NCBI GenBank assembly: GCA_001586195.1
Contig: CP014609.1
Location: forward strand, 346,001 to 410,000
Source: Solibacillus silvestris
GTDB lineage: Bacteria; Bacillota; Bacilli; Bacillales_A; Planococcaceae
DNA: 64,000 nt
Reading direction: 5' to 3'
Part shown: piece by piece, positions 27,837-36,210 of the stretch
How the letters are laid out: each line of letters starts with the position of its first letter
Numbering within the stretch: position 1 is the first letter of the stretch
Notes under the pieces: generated by a model
Database searches by the model: none
What the model was told of the DNA's origin: nothing
What the model saw: only the letters and a program-made list of their open reading frames with translations
Translations under genes and position numbers: made by a program

Positions 27837-27938
27837 AATATAATATTGATAGAAAATAGCATTTGGATAAATTTTGAAACAAATAAGAATTTTAATTCGT
27901 ATATCATAGTTACTAAATACTTTAAGGCGGTGTTGTAT

Positions 27939-28166
27939 GTGGAATGGATAGCTATAATAATAGCTTCTCTTATACCATATGGTGTTACCATTTGGACTTA
28001 TCTCTATCCAAAAGAAAGTTTATTGTTAGGAAGACGAGGGATATACAAGGAAGAACCTGAAATAACGGAAAGTGCAATTAAGAATACAAAAATGAAAGCT
28101 AAAATCACCATTATCGTTTATCCGATAGTTTATATTATAGTTTTTGTTTATATTTACAGTTTGTAA
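27939..28166 (+). CDS. Small membrane protein, 75 aa
   Basis: I prefer GTG 27939 because AAGGCGG lies 8 bases upstream; upstream in-frame ATG 27846 has no ribosome site. It has two membrane segments (WIAIIIASLIPYGVTIWTYL and IIVYPIVYIIVFVYIYSL) separated by a polar loop. No family is recognised. It is followed by a repeat-family terminator. Confidence 0.5.
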   Translation: MEWIAIIIASLIPYGVTIWTYLYPKESLLLGRRGIYKEEPEITESAIKNTKMKAKITIIVYPIVYIIVFVYIYSL

Positions 28167-28180
28167 AAATATAAAATCCT

Positions 28181-28256
28181 TTCTTCAACAATCAGGCGCG
28201 ATTCTTCAATAAGAAGATCGCGTTTTTCCGTTATAGGGCCATATTGTGGAGCAATG
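28181..28256 (+). repeat. Dispersed terminator-like repeat, copy 2
   Basis: A full copy: CGCGATTCTTC-AATAA-GAAGATCGCG followed by TTTTTC and TTATAGGGCCATATTGTGGA. It probably terminates the gene ending at 28166. Confidence 0.75.
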
Positions 28257-28467
28257 TTTTTCTTGGGGGGAGTGTAAGAGAAGATGCAGATTTATACCGA
28301 TAAGAGAATGGCTATACAAGTTTTTATGTAAATTAAAGGTCATCTCCAGCGATTATAAAAGTTGCTTTAGTAACGTTTCATTGACTTGCATAAATCACTT
28401 ATAAATAATGTTCCATAAGAAAAGCGAAAAACGTTATTAAATCAACGTTTTCTGCAATTTTGGTGTA

Positions 28468-28497
28468 TTCCCAAACTTTCATTTGGGAACGTTATTT
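28468..28497. repeat. Short palindromic repeat TTCCCAAA-n6-TTTGGGAA, copy 1
   Basis: TTCCCAAA and TTTGGGAA arms are followed by CGTTATT. Related copies lie at 28721-28749 and 29299-29327. Bases 28257-28467 show no gene. Confidence 0.5.
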
Positions 28498-28526
28498 GAA
28501 TTTGATTTGAATATTTTATACAGGGT

Positions 28527-28667
28527 TTAAAAAAATAAATATTTTATTAAACTCCCAATGGTAATAAAAATTATAAATATAAAAAATCCTTTGAAAGTGA
28601 ATCCATGTACCATGTTTCTTTCAGGAATCCAATTTAACTCTTTATCTTCTCCTCTCGAATCTCTCAT
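28527..28667 (-). CDS. Small membrane peptide, 46 aa
   Basis: The ATG at 28665-28667 is preceded by AAAGGAAGTG. A polar N-terminal half (MRDSRGEDKELNWIPERN) is followed by one hydrophobic segment (GFFIFIIFITIGSLIKYLFF). The start has a good ribosome site and the composition is coherent, but no family is recognised. Confidence 0.4.
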   Translation of the reverse strand: MRDSRGEDKELNWIPERNMVHGFTFKGFFIFIIFITIGSLIKYLFF

Positions 28668-28720
28668 AACATTCACTTCCTTTATTTAGATTTCATCATA
28701 TTTTTAATTAAAGTAAATCG

Positions 28721-28749
28721 TCCCCAAAGTGGTGTTTGGGAATGTTATT
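28721..28749. repeat. Short palindromic repeat, copy 2
   Basis: TCCCCAAA / TTTGGGAA arms followed by TGTTATT; it lies between the small membrane peptide and the SUKH gene. Confidence 0.5.
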
Positions 28750-28778
28750 GTTACACTAAAGCTTCCGTTAGGGTTTAT

Positions 28779-29207
28779 TTAGATAGAAATTCCACCACCA
28801 TACCATCCTTTAATAAACTCTTCTAATGAAGATGCAATAACTTCCTGACTACCATCTTCATGATTCCATACATATATGTCTTCGTTTTCAACTTTCCCAT
28901 CCACTATTAAATAACCAAATAAATCTCCATTACCTGCATCAACAAAGAATAATAAGTTATCTGGCTTCTTATAGTTTTCAAATTCTTCAATATCCCAAAC
29001 AGATAAATTTTCCCTTACCATTTGTTCCGTTGACCAAATATAAGAGTAGTATTCGCCATCTACTCCATTTGTTTCATTGTATAATTCGGCCAATTTCTTA
29101 GGTAATACAGTATTCAACTCTTTTTTTATCGAAAATTTCTCTTTTTCTGTTGCAGGTGCTTTAAACTGACAGTCTTTTATAATACTGCTCAAATAATTCT
29201 TCCACAT
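28779..29207 (-). CDS. SMI1/KNR4 (SUKH) family protein, likely immunity protein
   Basis: 142 residues from ATG 29205-29207 with GGGAGGT 6 bases upstream. The SUKH pattern is visible: LPKKLAELYNETNGVDG near residue 35, LFFVDAGNGDLFGYLI near 87, and a C-terminal IYVWNHEDGSQEVIASSLEE then FIKGWYGG. Bacterial SUKH proteins usually neutralise polymorphic toxins. No toxin gene is visible next to it, so it may be an orphan immunity gene or protect against a neighbour's toxin. Confidence 0.75.
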   Translation of the reverse strand: MWKNYLSSIIKDCQFKAPATEKEKFSIKKELNTVLPKKLAELYNETNGVDGEYYSYIWSTEQMVRENLSVWDIEEFENYKKPDNLLFFVDAGNGDLFGYLIVDGKVENEDIYVWNHEDGSQEVIASSLEEFIKGWYGGGISI

Positions 29208-29298
29208 AATCTAACCTCCCTAACAATACACGTTGTTAGCTTTCTACATTCAGCGTATCCTACTTTTATTAAGCTACTACGTTAGTTGAAGTATAACT

Positions 29299-29327
29299 TT
29301 CCCAAAACGACGTTTGGTAACATAATT
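29299..29327. repeat. Short palindromic repeat, copy 3
   Basis: TTCCCAAA / TTTGGTAA arms followed by CATAATT. A hairpin CACAAA-TTTGTG with a T tail follows at about 29340-29370. The rest of 29208-29526 holds only these and the repeat at 29408. Confidence 0.45.
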
Positions 29328-29407
29328 ATCTAGTCCTGTACACAAAATCGTATTTGTGCTTCTTTTTTATGTAAGGTAGTATACCACACGAATATGACGA
29401 TCCCTTA

Positions 29408-29470
29408 TTCCACAATCTGGGCGCGATTCTTCAATAAGAAGATCGCGTTTTTCAGTTGAAGAGCCATTTA
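29408..29470 (+). repeat. Dispersed terminator-like repeat, copy 3
   Basis: ACAATCTGGGCGCGATTC begins a hairpin identical to copy 2, and the 3' flank is slightly altered (CAGTTGAAGAGCC). Confidence 0.7.
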
Positions 29471-29526
29471 ATAGTATAAGAAACTGGTGTTATATGGTAA
29501 TGTAAATCAAGGAGGAGGGGAACGAA

Positions 29527-29862
29527 ATGAAGAAATTTGTTTCTGGTTTATTAGTAGGTATTGTGGTTACTTTAATATTTACTATTTCTTTTTACAAAAA
29601 TGAAATAGCTGCTAATGAAAGTAATGTTGAACGATGGGAACGTATTGCATCAGTACTTGACGATGGTTTCGATGAATATGGTTTGTTTAGTTACGGAGCA
29701 AACACATATGATTCGATCATTTTGATTGAAATGGATGAAACTAAAAGTGAATTGAAACTAAAAAAATATTTAAAGAAAAATGTAGATAAATCGGACTTAA
29801 AACACTTTAGCTTAGATATAACAAAAAGAAGCGCTCAAGAGGATGAAAGCATAGTTTGGTAA
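29527..29862 (+). CDS. Small membrane-anchored protein, 111 aa
   Basis: The ATG follows GGAGGAGGGG. One N-terminal hydrophobic segment (FVSGLLVGIVVTLIFTISFY) serves as an uncleaved signal or anchor. The rest is a ~80-residue charged extracellular domain of no recognised family. Confidence 0.6.
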   Translation: MKKFVSGLLVGIVVTLIFTISFYKNEIAANESNVERWERIASVLDDGFDEYGLFSYGANTYDSIILIEMDETKSELKLKKYLKKNVDKSDLKHFSLDITKRSAQEDESIVW

Positions 29863-30050
29863 CTTTGTTGAAAATAACCTTGGAGGAATTAAGCTAATGG
29901 TATCTGCTATTCAACAAAACCAGCTAATAGTTGTCAATAATTTTCATTAAAAATAATAAAAATATCATGTTATACTAAATTTGTGCATGCCAAATAACCG
30001 TCCAAATTCTTGATTTGGAAAGTTTAGGTTTGCTTGGTTAAATTGTTAAA

Positions 30051-31286
30051 TCAAGCTATGTCTTGGAAAGAAGTTTTGTTTTTTAATAGTGCATAAATCC
30101 AATGTAAGAGTTTGTTTGCACAAGCTATTACAGCTACTCTAAATGGTTTTCCTTCTTCACGTTTTTTATCATAAAACGCCCGTAATTTCTTATTACGAGG
30201 AAGGATTTCATCTGTAGTTTTCTGTTTTCGACAATCACGAATTGCACATTTAACAGCCATATACAAAGTTTGCCGTAGTCTACTAGAGCCTCTTTTGGTT
30301 ATTCGGTTGTAAGTGCCTTTGAATGTACCTGATTCAAAGATACTAGGATCAAGACCGGCAAATGCGACTAGTTTCTTAGGGTGATTAAACCTTTCAATTT
30401 CCCCAATTTCAGATATAATCGTGGCAGCGATTTTTTCTCCGATACCAGGAATTGATTGGATAATCTTCGATTCTTCAATACTTTTGGCCAAAGCATCTAT
30501 CTCATTTTCAAGTAGGGATAGGTGTTTTTTGTATTCAAAGATCATGTTAATATACATATCTAAACTTAGGGCAAGGCTAGAATATAAAGCCTGTTGAAAT
30601 GGATTTTGAGCTGCTGCAGTCATTAGCTTTTCAGCCTGTTGATTTGCCCATTGTAGAGAACGAGAATTACAGAATTCTTTTATTTTAGTTGTTAATACTT
30701 CGTTATTGGCGCTCAATATATCTTCTGAAGTAGGATAAGTCTGTAGTATTTTTAAAGAAACATTCGAATATAAGTCGCCAAAAACATTACTATATTCAGG
30801 GAATACTTGATCTAAGACTGCCTGGAATTGTAGTTTAGTTTGTACAAACATGCCTGTAATATTATCGTGCTGTCTCGTAAGATGACGTAAGTTCGCAAGT
30901 TGGATGCCACGCTTTTTATAAGGCTCTAAATCCTCTTTATAATACAGCTCGCAGAGATGATTGGCATCAACGATATCTGTTTTTACCTTTCGTAAACTAG
31001 AACTTTTCGTCTTATATGAGATGAGTGGATTTACGATAATGATTAAATAACCTTTGTCCTCAAAATATTGAACAACTGGTGTGTGATAATGGCCTGTAGA
31101 CTCCATAACTAGGGGAGGGCGCTCTCCTGAAATATCTTCTACTTCTTTAATAAAATCTAATAAACTAGCTAACCCATCAAGATCATGTTTTACTTTAAAG
31201 CTTTTCTTGTAGGGCTTCTTTCTTTCCAAATAAGCTTGAACCTGACTTTCACCTTTAGCTACATCCAGGCCAATGACTGGATTCAT
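30051..31286 (-). CDS. IS110-family transposase (DEDD)
   Basis: 411 residues with GAAGGAGG upstream of the ATG. The N-terminal DEDD RuvC-like domain begins IGLDVAKGESQVQAY and includes MESTGHYH and KVKTDIVDANHLCEL. The C-terminal transposase_20 domain includes IQSIPGIGEKIAATIISEIG and the serine motif FAGLDPSIFESG. It appears intact. IS110 enzymes use a bridge RNA to pair donor and target DNA; the candidate RNA lies just upstream at about 31290-31530. Confidence 0.92.
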   Translation of the reverse strand: MNPVIGLDVAKGESQVQAYLERKKPYKKSFKVKHDLDGLASLLDFIKEVEDISGERPPLVMESTGHYHTPVVQYFEDKGYLIIIVNPLISYKTKSSSLRKVKTDIVDANHLCELYYKEDLEPYKKRGIQLANLRHLTRQHDNITGMFVQTKLQFQAVLDQVFPEYSNVFGDLYSNVSLKILQTYPTSEDILSANNEVLTTKIKEFCNSRSLQWANQQAEKLMTAAAQNPFQQALYSSLALSLDMYINMIFEYKKHLSLLENEIDALAKSIEESKIIQSIPGIGEKIAATIISEIGEIERFNHPKKLVAFAGLDPSIFESGTFKGTYNRITKRGSSRLRQTLYMAVKCAIRDCRKQKTTDEILPRNKKLRAFYDKKREEGKPFRVAVIACANKLLHWIYALLKNKTSFQDIA

Positions 31287-31289
31287 TAT

Positions 31290-31530
31290 AATTCCTCCTT
31301 CAAAGTGATAATTGCCGGTAACCCCTAAATCCTCTTTGTAGTGTCATAGCTTCGCTTGTTATACGAGATCACTGTCCCAACCAGCCTCAAACATGTTTCT
31401 ACAAGTAGGGGGTGAACTGTTTTGCGGACGAGGTCTTAGCCCCACGGGCGCGAACGTTCTACCCCGGCTACCGTTATCATATATCGATATAAAAAATGGT
31501 CAACCAGAAATATTTTCTGGCTGACCTAAT
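31290..31530 (-). ncRNA. Candidate bridge RNA region of the IS110 element
   Basis: This is the noncoding end upstream of the transposase and is conserved with the orphan copy at 26785-27023. It has several GC-rich short complementary stretches (CCCCACGGGCG, CCCCGGCTACCG). The position fits the bridge RNA of IS110-group elements. The exact RNA ends and guide loops cannot be set by eye. Confidence 0.45.
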
Positions 31531-31535
31531 AATAC

Positions 31536-31598
31536 GATCGGGCGCGATTCTTTAATAAGAGGGTCGCGTTTTTCCGTTATAGGGCCATATTATTGAAT
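31536..31598 (+). repeat. Dispersed terminator-like repeat, copy 4 (IS110 target)
   Basis: ATCGGGCGCGATTCTTTAA, a GC-variant stem (AGAGGGTCGCG), then TTTTTCCGTTATAGGGCCATATT. Its left part is cut off by the IS110 end. Confidence 0.65.
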
Positions 31599-31699
31599 CA
31601 CACTTTTAAGTCTATCAAAATAACTCATTCACACAGCATCTATATAAAATAACCCTCAAATGGTAATATTATGACATACATTATTTAGGGGGCTTTACA

Positions 31700-32215
31700 A
31701 TGAGATTAAATAAGATTTTAAGTATTATATCTATTTTATTCTTACTAAATCTAAGCGCATGTTCAAAAGAAGAAGTTAAATATGATGGAGAACCTTTAAA
31801 AATCGCTGTAATTGGTGATATTCCTGAACTAAATAATAAAAAATTTAGTTTTGAAAAAATTTCAATAGATGAACTTAGCGAAGATACAGTACAAATTTCA
31901 ACAAATTATGATGCAATTATGATTACACCATTGATGTTTGAAGAAGCTTCTAATGATCGATTTGTTGAAGTTTATAATAACTCTAAAATCCCCTATATCT
32001 TTTTTGATTCCGAAAAAAGGAATCTTCCATTTACAAAAGTAGGATATACATACGAAACAGCGAGATGGGAATCACTAGAAAACGGTTCACATACGACAAT
32101 TTATTTATCCGATAAAGATGCCAATAGAGAAGATGTTTGGTATTTCTATTTAAATGATGAAAAAGAGTTAGATGTTCTTTATAAAGAGATTTTTGAAAAG
32201 GTTAAAATGTTATAA
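31700..32215 (+). CDS. Putative lipoprotein, 171 aa
   Basis: The ATG follows TTAGGGGG. Lipoprotein signal with lipobox LSAC (Cys at ~21). The mature part begins with an alpha/beta-like fold (PLKIAVIGDIPELNN), somewhat like substrate-binding or Rossmann-type domains, but no family is certain. It is followed by a shortened dispersed repeat. Confidence 0.65.
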   Translation: MRLNKILSIISILFLLNLSACSKEEVKYDGEPLKIAVIGDIPELNNKKFSFEKISIDELSEDTVQISTNYDAIMITPLMFEEASNDRFVEVYNNSKIPYIFFDSEKRNLPFTKVGYTYETARWESLENGSHTTIYLSDKDANREDVWYFYLNDEKELDVLYKEIFEKVKML

Positions 32216-32232
32216 ACCTATTCAGAAAAACG

Positions 32233-32268
32233 ATCTTCAACAATCTGGGCGCTATTGTGGAACAACAC
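32233..32268 (+). repeat. Dispersed repeat, internally deleted copy
   Basis: CTTCAACAATCTGGGCGC joins directly to TATTGTGGAACAAC. The hairpin core is missing. Confidence 0.5.
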
Positions 32269-32319
32269 TCTGAGGAAATGATTGAACTTTTTTATAAAAG
32301 TCTCAACTTAACTAAATTG

Positions 32320-32370
32320 GAAACCTCCATTTTGATCAATCTTTTTTCAAAATGGAGGTTTTGGCTTTAT
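32320..32370 (+). terminator. Terminator
   Basis: AACCTCCATTTTG and CAAAATGGAGGTTTTGG form a stem of about 13 bp with a modest T tail. A second terminator-like hairpin (AGGCGCTAATTAAG / CTTGATTAGGGCCT, then GTTTTTTAT) follows at about 32428-32474. Confidence 0.7.
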
Positions 32371-32597
32371 TGCTAAATAAGGATTGGAAGAATAGGATTA
32401 TTGAATGATAAGGATTGGATTTTAAAACAGGCGCTAATTAAGTAAGTCGTGAAGACTTGATTAGGGCCTGTTTTTTATGCATAGTTCATTTGGTTTGGGG
32501 CACATTATTAGTAGGCAGATAACCCATCTAATACAAAGAAAGCCACTTCTCTTGAAATTAAAAAGAGCGTCTGCTTTACTTGCTTTTATTAACTATT

Positions 32598-32762
32598 GAA
32601 TTTTTGGATCCTCTTTTAAGCGCTGCGCTCGACGAAGTGTATTGTCTATGTCCTTTAAGAAATTGAATTTCCGCTCATTTGTCGTATTTAAGTAAAGGCT
32701 GGTTGCTTCTATGGAAGTATGTCCTAATAGGTCGCGTAAGAGAATATTAACTATACTAACAC
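32598..32762 (-). pseudogene. 3' fragment of another tyrosine recombinase
   Basis: Read on the minus strand it gives VSIVNILLRDLLGHTSIEAT and SLYLNTTNERK, the His/Tyr end of an integrase catalytic domain, then RAQRLKEDPKIQ and a stop. The rest of the gene is missing. It ends just before the silent S-layer cassette, so a further, different recombinase once lay at this border. Confidence 0.65.
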
Positions 32763-32777
32763 CTCGTTTGTGTAAAT

Positions 32778-32820
32778 GCCCGAAACCTTGATATCAAAGG
32801 GATTTGGGCTTTTTTTGTTG
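32778..32820 (+). terminator. Terminator immediately before the silent S-layer cassette
   Basis: GCCCGAAACC and GGGATTTGGGC pair around TTGATATCAAA and are followed by TTTTTTT. It lies ~15 bases upstream of the cassette and should block read-through into it. Confidence 0.65.
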
Positions 32821-32832
32821 ATTGAGTTGGGC

Positions 32833-35757
32833 ATGAAAAAGGCAATTAACAATACTACAGTTGAAGTAACATTTGGTGAAGAAGTTGCTGACATTAAAGC
32901 ATTAGACTTCAAAATCGAAGGATTAGAAGTATCTAACGCTGTAGTGAAGCAAACTGACAAAAAGACTGTTGTATTAACAACTGCTGCTCAAAAAGCAGGC
33001 ACTGAATATACAGTATCTGTAAATGGTAACGCTGTAGGTAAATTCACAGGAGTTTCTGCTGTAATTCCAACTGCTATTAAAGTAGTAGAACGCTCACAAC
33101 AAGGTGTTCTTGGTCAACAAGTAACAGTTAAAGCTGAAGTTACTGTTGCAGAAGGACAATCTAAAGCAGGTATTCCAGTAACATTTAACGTTACTTCTGG
33201 TACAAATACTTCATTAAATGCTCCTGAAGTAATTGAAGCAAATACAGATGCAAACGGTGTTGCAACATTTACTTATACTCGTTATGCAAACACAACTGAT
33301 GATGTTGTAGCTTATGCAACTGGTGACCGTACTAAGTTCCAAGCTGGTAAAGTTTACTGGGCAGCTGCTAAACAATTAACAGTTAAAGATATCACTGAAG
33401 CAACTACTTTAGTAAATGGTTCTAAGAAAGTTTACGAGATTAATCAACCAAACAACGCTGGTGGTTATGTATTCGTTGCATTCCAAGAAAATCTAAATGT
33501 TACTCCAGATAAAGCAGTTCGTGGAGCAATCATTGAAGGTGTTACAACTTATGGAATCAATGGTAACACTACAGCTAACATTATTACTTCAACTGCTAAC
33601 ACTTACCCACAATCATTATCAACAGGTGGTACTACAGTAACTGCTGTTAAACTTGATTCAGCTGGTAAAGCAAACTTAGTAGTTTCTGGTAGCAATGCAG
33701 CTGTTACGCCAATCGTATATTCTGCTGAATACAAAACAGATGTTAACAATAACTTAACATACGTTCCAGCGTATTCTGCAACAGCATTACAAGCAGCAGC
33801 TTCAACTGCTAAGTTTGAATTAAAACATACATTAGGCTTAACTATTAAAGCTGAAGGTGTTCAAAATGCAGCAACTTGGGTAAATGATGTTCAAACTGGT
33901 GGACGTGACTACACAGTTACTTACACAGACAAAGATGGTAAAGCAGCTGCACCTGGCACTTTAGTTAAAATCGCAATTCCACGTGTAGGTGGAGCTATCA
34001 GTGTATTAAATTCTGATGGAGATGCGGTTGCATCAATCGGATCAGATGCTTCAAACTACTATTATCAATTACCAGTTGAAGCTAAAGGTGAACTAACTTT
34101 CACAGTAGTTTCTACTAGCACTTCTGCATATGTTTCTCCAATCGTATTTATCGACAATGGTAAAACGACAGGTGTAAATGTATTAGATACAGATGATTTA
34201 CAAGCTCAAGGTGAGGTTACTTACTTTGTATCAACTGTTAACTACAGTGCAGCACTTAAAGCTTTAGATGCACCAAATGGTAAACCAGTAACTTCTGTAG
34301 TATATGGCGGTACACCAGCATACTTCACTTACGAATTAGTTGACCAAAATGGTAAACCACGAGCTTATAATCAAGATACAGTAGTATCATTTGAATTAAG
34401 AGCAGGAACTGGTGACATCAATGTAGATGGTACTGTTATTAAAGCAGGAAATACTGGAACAGTACGTAACACAATTACAGCAGGTAATACTTCGACAAGT
34501 GTAAAAGCTTATGCTTACACTCCATCTGCTATAACTGCAAATGCAACGGGTTCTCGTTCAGGTGTTGTATTACCGTCTACAAACCCAGCATCAGTAACGG
34601 TTAACTTTACTCAATATGGTACTACAGCTATCACTGGTACTGCTGTAAGTGTTGACACAGTATTAGATGTATTAACAATCAACAATGTATTATATAGCTA
34701 TGCTGATGCTTCATACAGATATAATAACAGTGCTATTACAAAAGCTGCATTTGAAAACTACATCAAAGCTAATAATGCAACAGTTTCTGTAACTGCAGAT
34801 GCTGATGGAAAATTAACATTTAATGTTATTGGTGTTACTTCTACTACTGACGTTGTAGCTGCAGTTAACAATGCTCAATCTGCTACAGATGTTCAAAATG
34901 CATTAAAAGATTACCCATTATTCAAAAAGCTTACTGCTGGTGACCAAGCAACTGTAGCAGGAAAAATCTTTACTTCTGTTCAAACTGCTCCGGTAACAGC
35001 TGCTGCTATTAATGCAGCAATTGAACCTCATATTGTTATCAGTAATACTGCAGCTTATACTGTTGGTACTGCAGCAGTTACTGGTGCTAAAGCAACTGGA
35101 GTTCATGCAAACGCTACAACATCTACTAACACATTAACAATCGAATCAGCGGCTGGAGAAGTTGCTTACAATGGTGTTAAAGTAGTATTTGAAAAAGCTA
35201 CTACAGTGGGAACTGCTGTAACTACATCTTATGACACAAATACTAAAACATTAAAAGTAACATTACCGGTAAGTGATGCTGTAAATGGTACACTTGACGC
35301 AGCTGCAACATTAGCTGCAGTAGATACTGCAATTGAAGCTGACACTTCAACAGCCTTAACAGTTGATCTTGCTGGATTTGCAGGTACTGAATCTGCTGAA
35401 GAATTAGTTGGAAAAACTATTACATTAAAAGGTGCTACTGCATCAGCAGCTGCAGTTAATGGAAAGTTAACACTAACATTCTCTGAAGCTATTACAGCAT
35501 TAACAGATGTAACTCTAAATGATAGTGGTGCAACAACTATTACACCAGCAGCAGGAGCTAAATCACTTTCTGCTGATGGTAAAACTCTTGTAATTACTTT
35601 AACAGCTCCTGAAGAAACAGCGGTTGCAGCAGCAACAACTATTACAGGAATTACTGCAACACCTAAGGTTCCAGGTCAACCATTCAAAGTAAATGGTTAT
35701 ACTGCAGCTGATGGTTCTACAGTAGTACCGGCTGCACCAGTAACTATTTCTAAATAA
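32833..35757 (+). CDS. Silent S-layer cassette lacking signal peptide and SLH domains
   Basis: The open frame gives ~975 residues of S-layer Ig-like sequence ending in TAA 35757. The frame upstream of 32833 is only read-through of the terminator. There is no signal peptide, no SLH domain, no ribosome site, and a terminator lies directly in front, so it is probably not expressed where it is. From AAGGCAATTAAC (32839-32850) it is homologous to the left-hand S-layer gene from 163 on (VEVTFxxxV, IEGLEV, VYWA, GRDYTVTY), with diverged middle parts. Its last ~700 bases are almost repeated at 38113-38826. Codon bias is that of a highly expressed S-layer gene, suggesting it is or recently was used as a donor. 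Confidence 0.85.
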   Translation: MKKAINNTTVEVTFGEEVADIKALDFKIEGLEVSNAVVKQTDKKTVVLTTAAQKAGTEYTVSVNGNAVGKFTGVSAVIPTAIKVVERSQQGVLGQQVTVKAEVTVAEGQSKAGIPVTFNVTSGTNTSLNAPEVIEANTDANGVATFTYTRYANTTDDVVAYATGDRTKFQAGKVYWAAAKQLTVKDITEATTLVNGSKKVYEINQPNNAGGYVFVAFQENLNVTPDKAVRGAIIEGVTTYGINGNTTANIITSTANTYPQSLSTGGTTVTAVKLDSAGKANLVVSGSNAAVTPIVYSAEYKTDVNNNLTYVPAYSATALQAAASTAKFELKHTLGLTIKAEGVQNAATWVNDVQTGGRDYTVTYTDKDGKAAAPGTLVKIAIPRVGGAISVLNSDGDAVASIGSDASNYYYQLPVEAKGELTFTVVSTSTSAYVSPIVFIDNGKTTGVNVLDTDDLQAQGEVTYFVSTVNYSAALKALDAPNGKPVTSVVYGGTPAYFTYELVDQNGKPRAYNQDTVVSFELRAGTGDINVDGTVIKAGNTGTVRNTITAGNTSTSVKAYAYTPSAITANATGSRSGVVLPSTNPASVTVNFTQYGTTAITGTAVSVDTVLDVLTINNVLYSYADASYRYNNSAITKAAFENYIKANNATVSVTADADGKLTFNVIGVTSTTDVVAAVNNAQSATDVQNALKDYPLFKKLTAGDQATVAGKIFTSVQTAPVTAAAINAAIEPHIVISNTAAYTVGTAAVTGAKATGVHANATTSTNTLTIESAAGEVAYNGVKVVFEKATTVGTAVTTSYDTNTKTLKVTLPVSDAVNGTLDAAATLAAVDTAIEADTSTALTVDLAGFAGTESAEELVGKTITLKGATASAAAVNGKLTLTFSEAITALTDVTLNDSGATTITPAAGAKSLSADGKTLVITLTAPEETAVAAATTITGITATPKVPGQPFKVNGYTAADGSTVVPAAPVTISK

Positions 35758-35820
35758 TGAATTCGTTTACGTTGCACATATAATTTTTACGATTTAATAC
35801 TTTATTAGAATTATATAGTA

Positions 35821-35860
35821 AGTCCTTGTATGAGAAAAATCTTGTACAAGGACTTTTTTC
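35821..35860 (+). terminator. Terminator, cassette-end family 1
   Basis: AGTCCTTGTA / TACAAGGACT is a perfect 10-bp stem with a TTTTTTC tail and the family loop. Confidence 0.85.
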
Positions 35861-35985
35861 ATTTTTATACATACAGTTTCAATACTATCATAAGTAAATT
35901 TATAAAATTTACCTGAATAAGTATTAATGTCTATTACAGGTATTAGTACTCTTGTATTTTCTGAACGATTCAAGGAGTAATTTGA

Positions 35986-36210
35986 ATGGAAGAAAGTCAA
36001 AAGAATGTCCCAGCAAAACGAGTTGATCTTGTGACGGTGAAATTATTTGAAAAGCAAATTATGGTGTACTGGACTGGAATAGTAGAGATATTTCATCTAA
36101 AGACTTTTAATAAAATATCCCATGCCAATCTGAGAGATGCCCTAAATGGTTACAGCTATGTAGGGTTTTTCTTTTTGCCCTTCAGCCTGGGTTCATGTTT
36201 AGAGCTGTAA
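35986..36210 (+). pseudogene. MEEKQ-type small ORF, decayed second half
   Basis: The ATG follows AAGGAG at a spacing of 8. The first ~15 residues (MEESQKNVPAKRVDL) match the 49-residue ORF at 6615. Later residues are unrelated and the frame runs through a family 2 terminator (36139-36176), so the full 74-residue reading is unlikely to be functional. Confidence 0.4.
36139..36176 (+). terminator. Degraded copy of the family 2 terminator
   Basis: GCCCTAAATGG and CTATGTAGGGT pair imperfectly and are followed by TTTTTCTTTTT. It is related to the UUCG hairpins at 3731 and 39199. Confidence 0.55.

Larger units (their letters stand above)
29919..31537 (-). mobile_element. IS110-family insertion sequence
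   Basis: Contains a single transposase (30051-31286) and a ~250-base noncoding end upstream of it, where IS110-group elements encode a bridge RNA. Limits are approximate. Outside sequences read TTCAACA on one side and ATCGGGCGCGATTC on the other, which together rebuild the dispersed repeat. The element therefore appears to have inserted into a copy of that repeat. There are no long terminal inverted repeats, as usual for IS110. Confidence 0.75.
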
